64,000 nt of DNA from assembly GCA_016713115.1 (NCBI GenBank), contig JADJPU010000001.1, positions 2,170,001 through 2,234,000 on the forward strand. Reading direction: 5' to 3'. This DNA is from Cellvibrionales bacterium. Lineage in GTDB: Bacteria > Pseudomonadota > Gammaproteobacteria > Pseudomonadales > UBA7239. The position numbers were made by a program, and so were the translations under genes. Below, piece by piece: positions 38,130-46,404 of the stretch. The notes under the pieces are model-generated. The model was not told the origin of the DNA and searched no databases. It saw only the letters and a list, made by a program, of their open reading frames with translations. Position 1 is the stretch's first letter. The number at the start of each line of letters is the position of its first letter.

Positions 38130-38370
38130 TAATGAAAACCCAGAGTGGACGCAGGCGGATATCGACAACGCTATTCCATTCAAACAACTTCCGGCAACAC
38201 TGCAAACCAAATTACGCGGCCGTCCGAAAGCGGCTGTTACCAAAGAGCGTATTACGATTCGGCTTTCGCCCGATGTGTTGACAACATTTCGTGCAACGGG
38301 TGATGGCTGGCAGTCGAAGATTGATACCGCGTTAAAAGACTGGTTGCGAACACACTCGCCAGCAGCTTGA
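38101..38370 (+). CDS. brnA: BrnA-family antitoxin
   Basis: 89-residue partner of BrnT. N-terminal part binds toxin (WTQADIDNAIPFKQLPATL); the C-terminal ribbon-helix-helix is RITIRLSPDVLTTFRATGDGWQSKIDTAL. ATG 38101 overlaps the end of brnT by 29 bases; the longer frame from 38047 lies inside brnT and was rejected. Expected to bind the inverted repeat upstream of brnT. Confidence 0.9.
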   Translation: MKKISPSTPDNENPEWTQADIDNAIPFKQLPATLQTKLRGRPKAAVTKERITIRLSPDVLTTFRATGDGWQSKIDTALKDWLRTHSPAA

Positions 38371-38421
38371 TTTGGAGTTTTTTTCTTTGATGCCGTGAAT
38401 ATTACTCTGAGCCCAATTACT

Positions 38422-38736
38422 TTAACGCGCTTCCCACTGTTGATTATCTGGGTCGGTTAAATCACGGCTGCCGTGGACTACGGTAACAATGACAATTTCC
38501 TGTCGTGCTTCAATGAGTTGGTAAATAGCGCGGTATCCCCGATAAACAACTTCACGAATGTCGTTGTGCTCGGCTTCAGGAGCAAGGCGTCCACTGCGAG
38601 GGAATGTAGACAAGTTCTCCAGTCGAGTTGTTAATTGTCCAATAAATTGTTGCGCATAAACGGGTGAATCCAATGCGATGTAATCGCGCAACTGTGCAAC
38701 ATCTTTCAGTGCGCGTCTGGACCAGCGTAACTTCAT
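38422..38736 (-). CDS. ParE/RelE-family toxin
   Basis: 104-residue RelE/ParE-superfamily toxin. The pattern LRWSRRALKDVAQLRDYIALDSP, ENLSTFPRSGRLAPE, DIREVVYRGYRAIYQL and VIVTVVHGSRDL is typical for ParE-type proteins that poison gyrase, although RelE-like action cannot be excluded. It overlaps the antitoxin gene by four bases and is convergent with brnTA. Confidence 0.88.
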   Translation of the reverse strand: MKLRWSRRALKDVAQLRDYIALDSPVYAQQFIGQLTTRLENLSTFPRSGRLAPEAEHNDIREVVYRGYRAIYQLIEARQEIVIVTVVHGSRDLTDPDNQQWEAR

Positions 38737-38924
38737 GGTTTCCAGTTGCCACCCAACAGTTCTTTTTTGGCATCTTCGTGCGAAACCGTGCGTCCTTCCT
38801 CAATATCTTTTAATCCTTCTTCGATCTTCTGGCGCACATAAACGGTATACATCACATCATCCCATGTGGCCTTTTCTGGCAGGTGATCCGCAATATTGTG
38901 AACAATTTGCTGCATGGTTTGCAT
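38733..38924 (-). CDS. Antitoxin of the ParE-type module
   Basis: 63-residue acidic protein from ATG 38924, just after a GAGAGG site; the frame extends to 38966 without support. The sequence (TWDDVMYTVYVRQKIEEGLK ... EGRTVSHEDAKKELL) is of the helical antitoxin kind that accompanies ParE/RelE toxins, with the GRTVSHED motif common to several such families. No clear DNA-binding fold is seen. Upstream bases 38967-39020 hold only a short leader. Confidence 0.75.
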   Translation of the reverse strand: MQTMQQIVHNIADHLPEKATWDDVMYTVYVRQKIEEGLKDIEEGRTVSHEDAKKELLGGNWKP

Positions 38925-39020
38925 GAATGGCCTCTCGCTATATCTGGTCATTTTTTGGAAATTCACAGGCGTTCATGATAAGAGACCCTCCATGATTTCC
39001 ATAGTGGCGCACACCAATTA

Positions 39021-39052
39021 CTCACCCACCCAAATACGCCGCTTTTACAGCA
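39021..39052 (-). repeat. 3' tail of intact livF (right direct repeat of TA insertion)
   Basis: Contains the 24-base copy 39029-39052 identical to 37727-37750, same orientation. Here it is the functional livF end, AVKAAYLGG and stop. The two copies bracket the brnTA and ParE-type modules. Confidence 0.88.
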
Positions 39053-39758
39053 GGATTATTCAGCAGCGCGCTGGCGGCATCGTGCAGAGTGATCTCGCCG
39101 TGTTCCATCACATAGCCGCGCTGCGCGAGTGTCAGCGCAAGCTGGGCATTCTGTTCCACCAGCAGCACGCTCACGCCTTCGCGGTTGATGGTTTTAATCA
39201 CTTCAAAAATCTTTTGCACGAGGATCGGCGCCAGCCCCATGCCCGGTTCGTCGAGCAACAGCAAGCGCGGTTTGCTCATCAGCGCACGGGCGATTGCTAC
39301 CATTGCTGCTCGCCGCCCGACAGTGTGCCGGCCGCTTGCGTGCGTCGCTCCGCCAAACGCGGGAACAGCGAGTAGGCGTGCTCGATGTCGTGCTGGATGG
39401 CGTGTTTATCACTGCGGCTGTACGCGCCCATTTGCAGGTTTTCCAGCACGGTCATTTCAGGGAAGATGCCGCGACCTTCCGGCACCAGCGCCAAGCCCTT
39501 GCTGGCCAAGCTGTGCGCCGGTGCGCCTTCGATATTTTCGCCGCTGAACAGAATTTGCCCGCGCGTGGGTTTGAGCAGGCTGGCAATGCTTTTCAGCAGA
39601 GTGCTTTTGCCCGCGCCGTTGGCGCCGATGAGAGACACTAGCTCCCCCGGCATAACGTGCAGGGAAACTTGGCGCAGGGCTTGAATCGCACCGTAGCTAA
39701 CATCAATCGCCTGCACGGCGAGCAGCGCATCCGCGTGAGCGGTGGAATGGGTAGACAT
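39022..39758 (-). CDS. livF: Branched-chain amino-acid ABC transporter ATP-binding protein LivF (frameshifted)
   Basis: ATPase of a LIV-type amino-acid importer, about 245 residues. First part: Walker A GANGAGKSTLLKS, LVPEGRGIFPEMTVLENL, signature LSGGEQQ. The frame breaks at 39303/39304 (reads CAA TGG TAG); one more base gives CAG CAG ATG and continues MVAIARALMSKPRLLLLDEP to YLGG. ATG 39758 is used; the codon before it is TTG. The other transporter genes (livG, livH, livM, livJ) are absent from the window; the gene is instead 3 bases after a 2OG oxygenase. Break probably a sequence error. Confidence 0.9.
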
Positions 39759-39761
39759 CAA

Positions 39762-40585
39762 TCAATCCGTAGTGGGCAGGCCGCCGTCGGGTATCGTTTC
39801 GCCGGGAAGCAGCGGCCACAGGGTTTTGTGGCGCGGATGGGTTTCGGCGGCGGGGCGGCCGTTGGTGTAGTAGTACAGCGCCAGCGAGCGGCGCGCGCGA
39901 TCGGGCGGGCAGGTGAGTGCGTGCGGGTGGCCGTGCCAAGTGTCGCTGCCGGTGCTGAAAATGGCCAAGCGTTTGGCAATAGGCAGGATGCGTTTTTGGC
40001 AGGCAGTGAGCTGACGATCCCACAGCTCCAGATGGCCGCCGTATTCCTCCTGCCAATCGTCGTTCAAATACAGCAATAAATTGAGGCGGCGATCGAGCTG
40101 ATAAATGCGGTGGATGTTGAAATCCGCATGCACGCGCAGCAAACCGCCTTGCAGGGTTTGGTGTGTGCCGCCACCGAGCAGGCGCGGATCCGGCAGCAGG
40201 TTTTGAATGCCGGTGAGTTTTTCTAAAAACAGAATAAAAGCCTGCGATTGCATTTCCCACAGCAGATGGCGCACGAAAGGATCAAACAGGCGTTCATTGC
40301 GTATGCCCACTTTGTTTTTTGTGCGGGAATGCGCTGCGTGTCTTCATCCACAAACGAGGTGTTGTCGCGCTCTTGCAGTGCAGGGTCTGCGGGTGGAAAA
40401 CCGGCTTGCAACTGCTGCGAGATGGCATCGCTGACGAAATCATCCACCACAATATGCGGGAAAGGCTGCGCGGCGCGATAGCCTGCGCCGTGGCTTTCAG
40501 CAAAGGCCATCAGTGCGTCGTAATCAAAGACATACTCGCCGGATTTGCCGGAAAACTGCGGGTTTATCATGGGTGGGAGGCTCAT
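39762..40585 (-). CDS. 2OG-Fe(II) oxygenase (frameshifted)
   Basis: Non-haem iron, 2-oxoglutarate-dependent hydroxylase of the PKHD/prolyl-hydroxylase-like type. N-terminal part from 40585 ends out of frame after DTQRIPAQK; the body resumes as KVGIRNERLFDPFV to 39762. The break is in a run of six A (40315-40320 on the plus strand); seven A give PAQKNKVGIRN. Metal ligands are visible: RVHADFN (His and Asp), WHGHPH (distal His), and the 2OG Arg in ARRSLALYYYT. About 275 residues. Substrate unknown; similar proteins are often near sugar or repeat-protein modification genes. Confidence 0.85.
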
Positions 40586-40661
40586 GATTTGGATTTACCG
40601 AATGCCCTGTGATGGGTCGTCATGCTAGCATTCCACCTATCGTAAATTAAGGATTTAGATC

Positions 40662-41507
40662 ATGAAGTTTGAAGGTACAGAACGCTATGTGGCCACCAGT
40701 GACTTGCAAATGGCGGTCAACGCGGCGGTCACTTTGCAGCGTCCGCTGCTCATCAAAGGCGAGCCCGGCACGGGCAAAACGCTGTTGGCAGAAGAGGTGG
40801 CAGGCGCATTGGGCAAGCGTTTGATTCAGTGGCACATCAAATCCACCACCAAGGCGCAGCAGGGCTTGTATGAATACGATGCCGTTTCACGCCTGCGCGA
40901 TTCGCAACTTGGCGATGATCGCGTGCATGACATTCGCCACTACATCAAGCGCGGCAAATTGTGGGAAGCCTTTGATGCCGATGAACAAGTGGTATTGCTG
41001 ATCGACGAGATTGACAAAGCCGATATTGAATTTCCCAATGACTTGCTGGTGGAAATCGACAAAATGGAATTTTTTGTCTATGAAACGGGCGAGACCATCA
41101 AAGCCAAGCAGCGTCCTATTGTCGTCATCACCAGCAATAACGAGAAAGAACTGCCGGATGCTTTTTTGCGTCGCTGTTTCTTTCACTTCATCAACTTTCC
41201 TGATCGGGAAACGATGACGAAAATTGTCGATGTGCATTTTCCGACTATTCAGCACGATTTGGTAAAAGAAGCGCTGGATGTGTTTTTTGATGTGCGCAAA
41301 ATCCCTGGTTTGAAGAAAAAACCTTCGACCTCAGAATTGATAGATTGGCTGAAGTTGCTGATGGCTGACAATATCCCCGAAGAAATTCTGAAAAACCGCG
41401 ATGCCACCAAAGCCATTCCCCCGCTGTACGGCGCGCTGCTAAAAAATGAGCAGGATGTGCACATGCTAGAGCGTTTGGCGTTTATGACGCGGCGTGAAGG
41501 GCGTTAA
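40662..41507 (+). CDS. MoxR-family AAA+ ATPase
   Basis: 281-residue AAA+ protein of the MoxR type, chaperones that mature metal or cofactor enzymes. Walker A GEPGTGKTLLAEE, Walker B VVLLIDEIDKADIEFPNDLL, sensor 1 ITSNNEKELPDAFLRR. AAGGA precedes the ATG. MoxR genes normally precede a VWA-domain gene; here the next gene, two bases on, is cysZ, so the usual partner is not adjacent. Confidence 0.93.
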   Translation: MKFEGTERYVATSDLQMAVNAAVTLQRPLLIKGEPGTGKTLLAEEVAGALGKRLIQWHIKSTTKAQQGLYEYDAVSRLRDSQLGDDRVHDIRHYIKRGKLWEAFDADEQVVLLIDEIDKADIEFPNDLLVEIDKMEFFVYETGETIKAKQRPIVVITSNNEKELPDAFLRRCFFHFINFPDRETMTKIVDVHFPTIQHDLVKEALDVFFDVRKIPGLKKKPSTSELIDWLKLLMADNIPEEILKNRDATKAIPPLYGALLKNEQDVHMLERLAFMTRREGR

Positions 41508-41509
41508 GC

Positions 41510-42247
41510 GTGACTACGCAATCCAAAGCCAGCAGTTTGGAGTATTTGCGCGAAGGTTTTCGCGTATTTCTGCATCCTGAGTTGCGCGCGTATGCCGTTA
41601 TTCCACTGCTGATCAATACGCTGATTTTTGGTGGCTTGTTTTGGTGGAGCCTGAATTTAATCGGCGATTTGATCAGCAGTGCTATCAATGCACTGCCAGA
41701 ATGGTTGGATTGGCTGAGCTGGATTATGTGGCCGCTGGCGGTGATGTTGGTGTTGATTGTCGCGATGTACACTTTCAGCACGATTGCCAACTTATTGGCG
41801 GCGCCGTTTAACGGTTTGCTGGCAGAAAAAGCGGAAGCGCTGTTTACAGGCGTTTCACCCAACAGCAAGGAAACGGTGTGGGGTGCTTGCAAGCAACTGC
41901 CGCGCATTTTTATGAAGGAATTACACAAGCTCGGCTTTCAGGTGAAATGGTTAATTGCCTTGCTGATTCTTTCACTCATTCCAGGCCTGAATATCATCGC
42001 GCCGTTGTGCTGGTTTATTTTTTCTGCTTGGGCGACAGCCTTGGAATACTGTGATTACCCGATGGACAATCACGCCTACAGTTTTTCACAGGTGCGAGAA
42101 GCGGCAGGTACGCAGCGCTGGTCCTGTTTTAGTTTCGGTGCGCTCGTGATGTTGGGCAATATGGTGCCACTGCTCAATTTATTCATGATGCCAGCCGCTG
42201 TTTGTGGCGCGACCTTGTTGTGGGTTGAGCGTCTAAAAGACGAATAA
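41510..42247 (+). CDS. cysZ: CysZ/EI24-family membrane protein (sulfate transporter CysZ)
   Basis: 245-residue inner-membrane protein with GTG start two bases after moxR. The N-terminal SSLEYLREGFRVFLHPELRAYAVIPLLINTL and the helix pairs (WLSWIMWPLAVMLVLIVAMY, WLIALLILSLIPGLNIIAP) are typical of CysZ, a sulfate channel feeding cysteine synthesis; RNGL-like APFNGLLAEKAEALF is also conserved. A CysB-type regulator is encoded 7.5 kb upstream. Confidence 0.9.
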   Translation: MTTQSKASSLEYLREGFRVFLHPELRAYAVIPLLINTLIFGGLFWWSLNLIGDLISSAINALPEWLDWLSWIMWPLAVMLVLIVAMYTFSTIANLLAAPFNGLLAEKAEALFTGVSPNSKETVWGACKQLPRIFMKELHKLGFQVKWLIALLILSLIPGLNIIAPLCWFIFSAWATALEYCDYPMDNHAYSFSQVREAAGTQRWSCFSFGALVMLGNMVPLLNLFMMPAAVCGATLLWVERLKDE

Positions 42248-42273
42248 TCTGTTATTTTAATCTCCTTTTTGGA

Positions 42274-43299
42274 ATGCCCATGCTTTATTCCTTGCTGCGC
42301 CCATTGTTGTTTGCGTTAGATGCGGAAAAAGCGCACCACCTCACGCTGGAAAGTTTGCGCATTGCTCAAGCTTGCGGTGTACTGGGTCTTTATGCTGGGC
42401 AGCCGGTGGCGGATCCCGCGCAAGTGTTTGGCATCACCTTTCCCAACTGCGTGGGTTTGGCGGCCGGCTTGGATAAAAATGCTGATTACATCGACGCACT
42501 GGGCGCTCTCGGTTTTGGTTTTGTAGAAGTGGGCACCGTCACGCCGCGTCCGCAGGTGGGCAATCCTCAGCCGCGTTTGTTTCGTGCCGTGGCACAGCGC
42601 GGCATCGTCAACCGTATGGGTTTTAATAATCAAGGCGTGGAGTATTTGCTGAAAAATATTCAACGCCGCACTTACCGAGGTGTGCTCGGTGTGAATATCG
42701 GAAAAAATGCGACCACGCCGGTAGAAAGTGCACTCGATGATTATCTGGCTTGTCTCAATACTGTTTATGCAGACTGCGATTACATCACTGTGAATTTGTC
42801 TTCACCCAACACACCAGGGTTGCGTGATTTGCAATTTGGTGAACCGTTAAAGCGTTTGTTGGAAGGTTTGAAAAATCGTCAGCAACAACTGAGCACTGAA
42901 TTTGGCAAATACAAACCGCTGTTGGTAAAAATTGCTCCCGATCTTGCCGATGCAGATATTGATGACATCGCGCAGACTTTTTTGCAAATGCAGATAGACG
43001 GCGTGATCGCTACCAACACCACGATAGAAAAATCGGCACTGCGCGGCACGGCTTTGGCAGAGGAAGCGGGTGGCTTGAGTGGCGCGCCGGTGTATCAAAA
43101 ATCTACCGCTGTTTTGCGTCAGTTATCGCAAATACTGGACGGAAAAATTCCTTTGATTGGCGTCGGCGGCATTGAAAATGGCGCGCAGGCGAAAGAAAAA
43201 CTATCAGCCGGTGCAGCGCTAGTGCAGTTGTATTCCGGCTTGATTTATCGTGGACCTGAGTTGGTGCGTGAGTGTGCAACAGCCGTGGTAGGTAGATAA
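42274..43299 (+). CDS. pyrD: Dihydroorotate dehydrogenase (quinone), class 2
   Basis: Membrane-associated FMN enzyme of pyrimidine synthesis that oxidises dihydroorotate with quinone. 341 residues. Features: the N-terminal membrane-binding helices (MLYSLLRPLLFALDAEKAHH), GLAAGLDKNADYIDAL, GTVTPRPQVGNPQPRLFR, catalytic Ser in VNLSSPNTPGLRDLQ, and IGVGGIENGAQAKEKL for FMN phosphate. All key residues are present. Confidence 0.97.
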   Translation: MPMLYSLLRPLLFALDAEKAHHLTLESLRIAQACGVLGLYAGQPVADPAQVFGITFPNCVGLAAGLDKNADYIDALGALGFGFVEVGTVTPRPQVGNPQPRLFRAVAQRGIVNRMGFNNQGVEYLLKNIQRRTYRGVLGVNIGKNATTPVESALDDYLACLNTVYADCDYITVNLSSPNTPGLRDLQFGEPLKRLLEGLKNRQQQLSTEFGKYKPLLVKIAPDLADADIDDIAQTFLQMQIDGVIATNTTIEKSALRGTALAEEAGGLSGAPVYQKSTAVLRQLSQILDGKIPLIGVGGIENGAQAKEKLSAGAALVQLYSGLIYRGPELVRECATAVVGR

Positions 43300-43351
43300 T
43301 GAAGGGCGTCATGAGGCGCGACATATCCATAGTTCAAGGAGGAACTGGATC

Positions 43352-44185
43352 ATGAGCAACATCAAGTTATTTCAAAGTCAGGAAATCCGTAGCCATTGGG
43401 ATGCCGATAAAGAGCAATGGTATTTCAGCGTGATTGATATTATTCAGGCGCTTACTGGCAACGAGCGCCCGCGCAAATACTGGAGTGACCTGAAAAACAA
43501 GCTGAAAAAAGAAGGTAGTGAAGTGTCCGATAAAATCGGACAGTTGAAAATGCTAGCCCCAGACGGAAAATCACGCCTCACTGATGTGGCTGACACCGAA
43601 GTCCTGTTGCGACTGATCCAGTCCATTCCTTCCCCGCGGGCTGAACCGTTCAAGCTCTGGTTGGCGCAGGTAGGTTATGAGCGCTTGGAAGAAAATGAAG
43701 ATCCAGAGCTGACCATAGACCGAGCGCTGGAAACTTATCTCGCCAAGGGCTATTCCCGTGAGTGGATCAACCAGCGCCTGCAAAGCATTGAAGTGCGCAA
43801 GGAGTTAACGGATGAATGGGAAAAACGCGGCGTAAAAAAAGGACAAGAGTTTGCCATGCTCACAGATGAAATTATCCGCGCATGGAGTGGAATGACAACA
43901 AAAGAATACAAACAATTCAAAAGCCTAAAAAAAGAAAGTTTGCGCGATAACATGACCAATCTTGAATTGGTTCTCAATATGTTGGCAGAAGCAACAACAT
44001 CAGAAATTTCAAAACAGAAATTGCCAGAGAATCTTGATGAAAGTAAAACGGTAGCGCGTCAGGGCGGCTCGGTGGCTGGTAATGCACGCAAGGATATTGA
44101 AGCAAGAACCGGAAAAAAGGTCATTACCAGCAAGAACGCTAAGCAACTGGGCAGAATGAAAAATTTAGGGTCGCCAAATAAATGA
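43352..44185 (+). CDS. BRO-N domain protein (phage antirepressor-like)
   Basis: 277-residue protein with an N-terminal BRO domain (LFQSQEIRSHWDADKEQWYF, VIDIIQALTGNERPRKYWSDL, LLRLIQSIPSPRAEPFKLWLAQVG), a DNA-binding fold found in phage antirepressors and in chromosomal accessory genes. The C-terminal half (MTTKEYKQFKSLKKESLRDN ... MTNLELVLNMLAEATTSEI ... VARQGGSVAGNARKDIEARTGKKV) is the DinD-like tail that follows BRO-N in many bacterial homologues. AAGGAGG lies upstream. It overlaps the next gene's first ATG by four bases. No other phage genes are near. Role unknown; may be damage- or phage-related. Confidence 0.85.
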   Translation: MSNIKLFQSQEIRSHWDADKEQWYFSVIDIIQALTGNERPRKYWSDLKNKLKKEGSEVSDKIGQLKMLAPDGKSRLTDVADTEVLLRLIQSIPSPRAEPFKLWLAQVGYERLEENEDPELTIDRALETYLAKGYSREWINQRLQSIEVRKELTDEWEKRGVKKGQEFAMLTDEIIRAWSGMTTKEYKQFKSLKKESLRDNMTNLELVLNMLAEATTSEISKQKLPENLDESKTVARQGGSVAGNARKDIEARTGKKVITSKNAKQLGRMKNLGSPNK

Positions 44186-46404
44186 CAAAACTCACCATGA
44201 AACCACTGCACTTTATCGCTACTTGCGCGCGTGCGCAGGAGCCACTGCTAGCACAGGAATTAGAAGCGCTGTTTGCACAAGATGTGGTGGCAGGTGATCG
44301 CATCGTCAGTTTTTCTGCCAGCCCAGAAGTGATTTATCGCGTACTGCTTGGCACGCGCATTGCTAATCGCGTGTTGTGGCCGGTGTGCACCGTACCAGCG
44401 AATGATGGCGATGAAATGTATCAGGCGCTACGCGAATACGATTGGGCAACATTGCTCAAACCGCACAATACATTTTGCATAGATTTTATTGGTGAATCCG
44501 AAACTATTCGCAACAGCATGTTCGGCGCCATGCGCGTAAAAGACGCGTTGGTAGATAGCGTGCGCGTTGGCGATGCGCGCCCCAGTGTGGTGAAAGATGC
44601 GCCCGATATTCGTTTCAACACCGTTTTACTTTCCAATGAAAAACAAACGGACCGCGTGCAAGTAGCGGTAGATTTAGGCAATGGCAGTTTGCATAAACGC
44701 GGTTACCGTCAGCAGGCAGGTGAGGCGCCGCTGAAAGAAACGGTGGCTGCCGGCATGTTGCTGCGCGCGGGTTGGCCAGCGATAGCGCAAGCGGGCGGTG
44801 CGCTGTTTGACCCTATGTGTGGCAGCGGTACTTTGTTGATTGAGGCGGCTCTAATGGCGGCCAATATTGCGCCGGGTGTGTATCGCGAGCAGTGGGGCGT
44901 TCAACACTGTCCGTGGCACGATGAAGTTTTGTGGAAAAAAATACAGGCTGATGCCAAAAGTCGTCTGCTTAATGTGGGCGCGATTAGCATGCCAAAAATT
45001 ACCGGCAGCGATATGTTGGTGCAGGTAGTAAAAAAGGCGCGTGAAAATATTGAACGCGCAGGTTTATCGGAATGTATTAGCGTAGACGCAGAGCATTTGG
45101 CAGATAGCATGCCACCGCGCGCCAAAACAGGTTTGCTGATTTGCAATCCACCTTACGGTGAGCGTTTGGGTGATGCGGCAGAATTGCCAGCGTTGTACGC
45201 CATGCTCGGTGAAAAAATGAGCGCGCTGCACGGCTGGCAAGCGGCAGTACTCACCAGTGAAAAGTCATTGGCGCAGGCAATAGGTTTGCGCAGCCATCGC
45301 TCTTACCGTTTTGATAATGGCGCGCTTGCGTGTCGTCTGTATTTGTTTGAATTGAGCGACAGAAACCGTTTCAAGGCGTTTGATGCCTCCGCGCAACACA
45401 GCGCCCAAGAAGCGGTGAGTGAGGTAGAGCAGCTTTCAGATGCTGCGCGTATGCTGTGCAATCGCCTGCAAAAAAATGCACAAAAACTGCGACCTTGGTT
45501 AAAACAATCGGGTGTGACTTGTTATCGCTTGTACGATGCGGATATGCCGGAATATGCTTTTGCGATAGATGTTTATACACATGCAGAAACAGGTGAATTG
45601 CATGTGCATTTGCAAGAGTACGCGCCACCTAAAACCGTGGACGAGTCTGCGGCGGCGCGCAGGCGAGAAGAAACGCGGCTGGCGGTTTCGGCGGCGTTAA
45701 AAATTCCCTTGTCGCGTGTGTATGGCAAAAACCGTGAGCGCCAGCGCGGAGAGAAAAAGCAGTACAGCAAACAGGAAGTGGTGGCGGACACGCGTTTCCC
45801 CGTACAGGAGAATGGGCATATTTTCCAAATCAACATGCAAAGCTATCTCGACACGGGCTTGTTTCTGGACACGCGCCCTGTGCGGCAATTAGTGGCTGAA
45901 AAAGCCAAAGGCAAAGATTTTTTGAATTTGTTTTCTTACACGGCCAGTGCCACGGTGTATGCGGCAAAAGGCGGTGCGCGCAGTTCCTTGTCAATCGATA
46001 TGTCGGCCACTTACACCGATTGGGCGCGCCATCACTTTGCTAGCAATGACATCAACACTCGCAAGCACCAGTTATTAACAGCAGATTGTTTGCAGTGGTT
46101 GGAAGAAGCGGATGAGCAGTTCGATTTTATTTATCTGGATCCACCCACCTTTTCCAATTCCAAGCGCATGCACAACACCTTGGATGTGCAGCGCGATCAA
46201 GTGCAATTGATTGGTTACGCTTTGGATTTGCTGTCGGAGAATGGCGAGTTGATTTTTGTTACCAACCACCAGCGCTTCAAGTTGGAGGAGGCGATATTCA
46301 TTGATCACGGCTGGAGGCCAGAAAATATTACCGCGCAAACGCTGGATGTGGATTTTCAGCGCAGCAAAAAAATTCACCAGTGTTGGTTATTCCGTCGCGC
46401 GTGA
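44182..46404 (+). CDS. rlmL: Bifunctional 23S rRNA methyltransferase RlmKL
   Basis: Fusion enzyme that makes m2G2445 (RlmL part) and m7G2069 (RlmK part) in 23S rRNA. 740 residues: THUMP domain, RlmL methyltransferase (FDPMCGSGTLLIEAALMA, LLICNPPYGERLGD), and RlmK methyltransferase (FLNLFSYTASATVYAAKGGA, FDFIYLDPPTFSNSKR). The start may be 44182 (ATGA overlap with the BRO gene) or 44197 (MKPLHFIATCARAQ), which better fits family N-termini. Overlaps dusA tail-to-tail by 18 bases. Confidence 0.96.
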   Translation: MTKLTMKPLHFIATCARAQEPLLAQELEALFAQDVVAGDRIVSFSASPEVIYRVLLGTRIANRVLWPVCTVPANDGDEMYQALREYDWATLLKPHNTFCIDFIGESETIRNSMFGAMRVKDALVDSVRVGDARPSVVKDAPDIRFNTVLLSNEKQTDRVQVAVDLGNGSLHKRGYRQQAGEAPLKETVAAGMLLRAGWPAIAQAGGALFDPMCGSGTLLIEAALMAANIAPGVYREQWGVQHCPWHDEVLWKKIQADAKSRLLNVGAISMPKITGSDMLVQVVKKARENIERAGLSECISVDAEHLADSMPPRAKTGLLICNPPYGERLGDAAELPALYAMLGEKMSALHGWQAAVLTSEKSLAQAIGLRSHRSYRFDNGALACRLYLFELSDRNRFKAFDASAQHSAQEAVSEVEQLSDAARMLCNRLQKNAQKLRPWLKQSGVTCYRLYDADMPEYAFAIDVYTHAETGELHVHLQEYAPPKTVDESAAARRREETRLAVSAALKIPLSRVYGKNRERQRGEKKQYSKQEVVADTRFPVQENGHIFQINMQSYLDTGLFLDTRPVRQLVAEKAKGKDFLNLFSYTASATVYAAKGGARSSLSIDMSATYTDWARHHFASNDINTRKHQLLTADCLQWLEEADEQFDFIYLDPPTFSNSKRMHNTLDVQRDQVQLIGYALDLLSENGELIFVTNHQRFKLEEAIFIDHGWRPENITAQTLDVDFQRSKKIHQCWLFRRA

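Noticed and set aside
39022..39303. Separate 93-residue ABC ATPase fragment gene
   Set aside because: It is the second half of livF beyond a one-base frameshift.
43352..44185. Prophage indicated by the BRO-N gene
   Set aside because: No integrase, structural, lysis or replication genes lie nearby; housekeeping genes adjoin on both sides.
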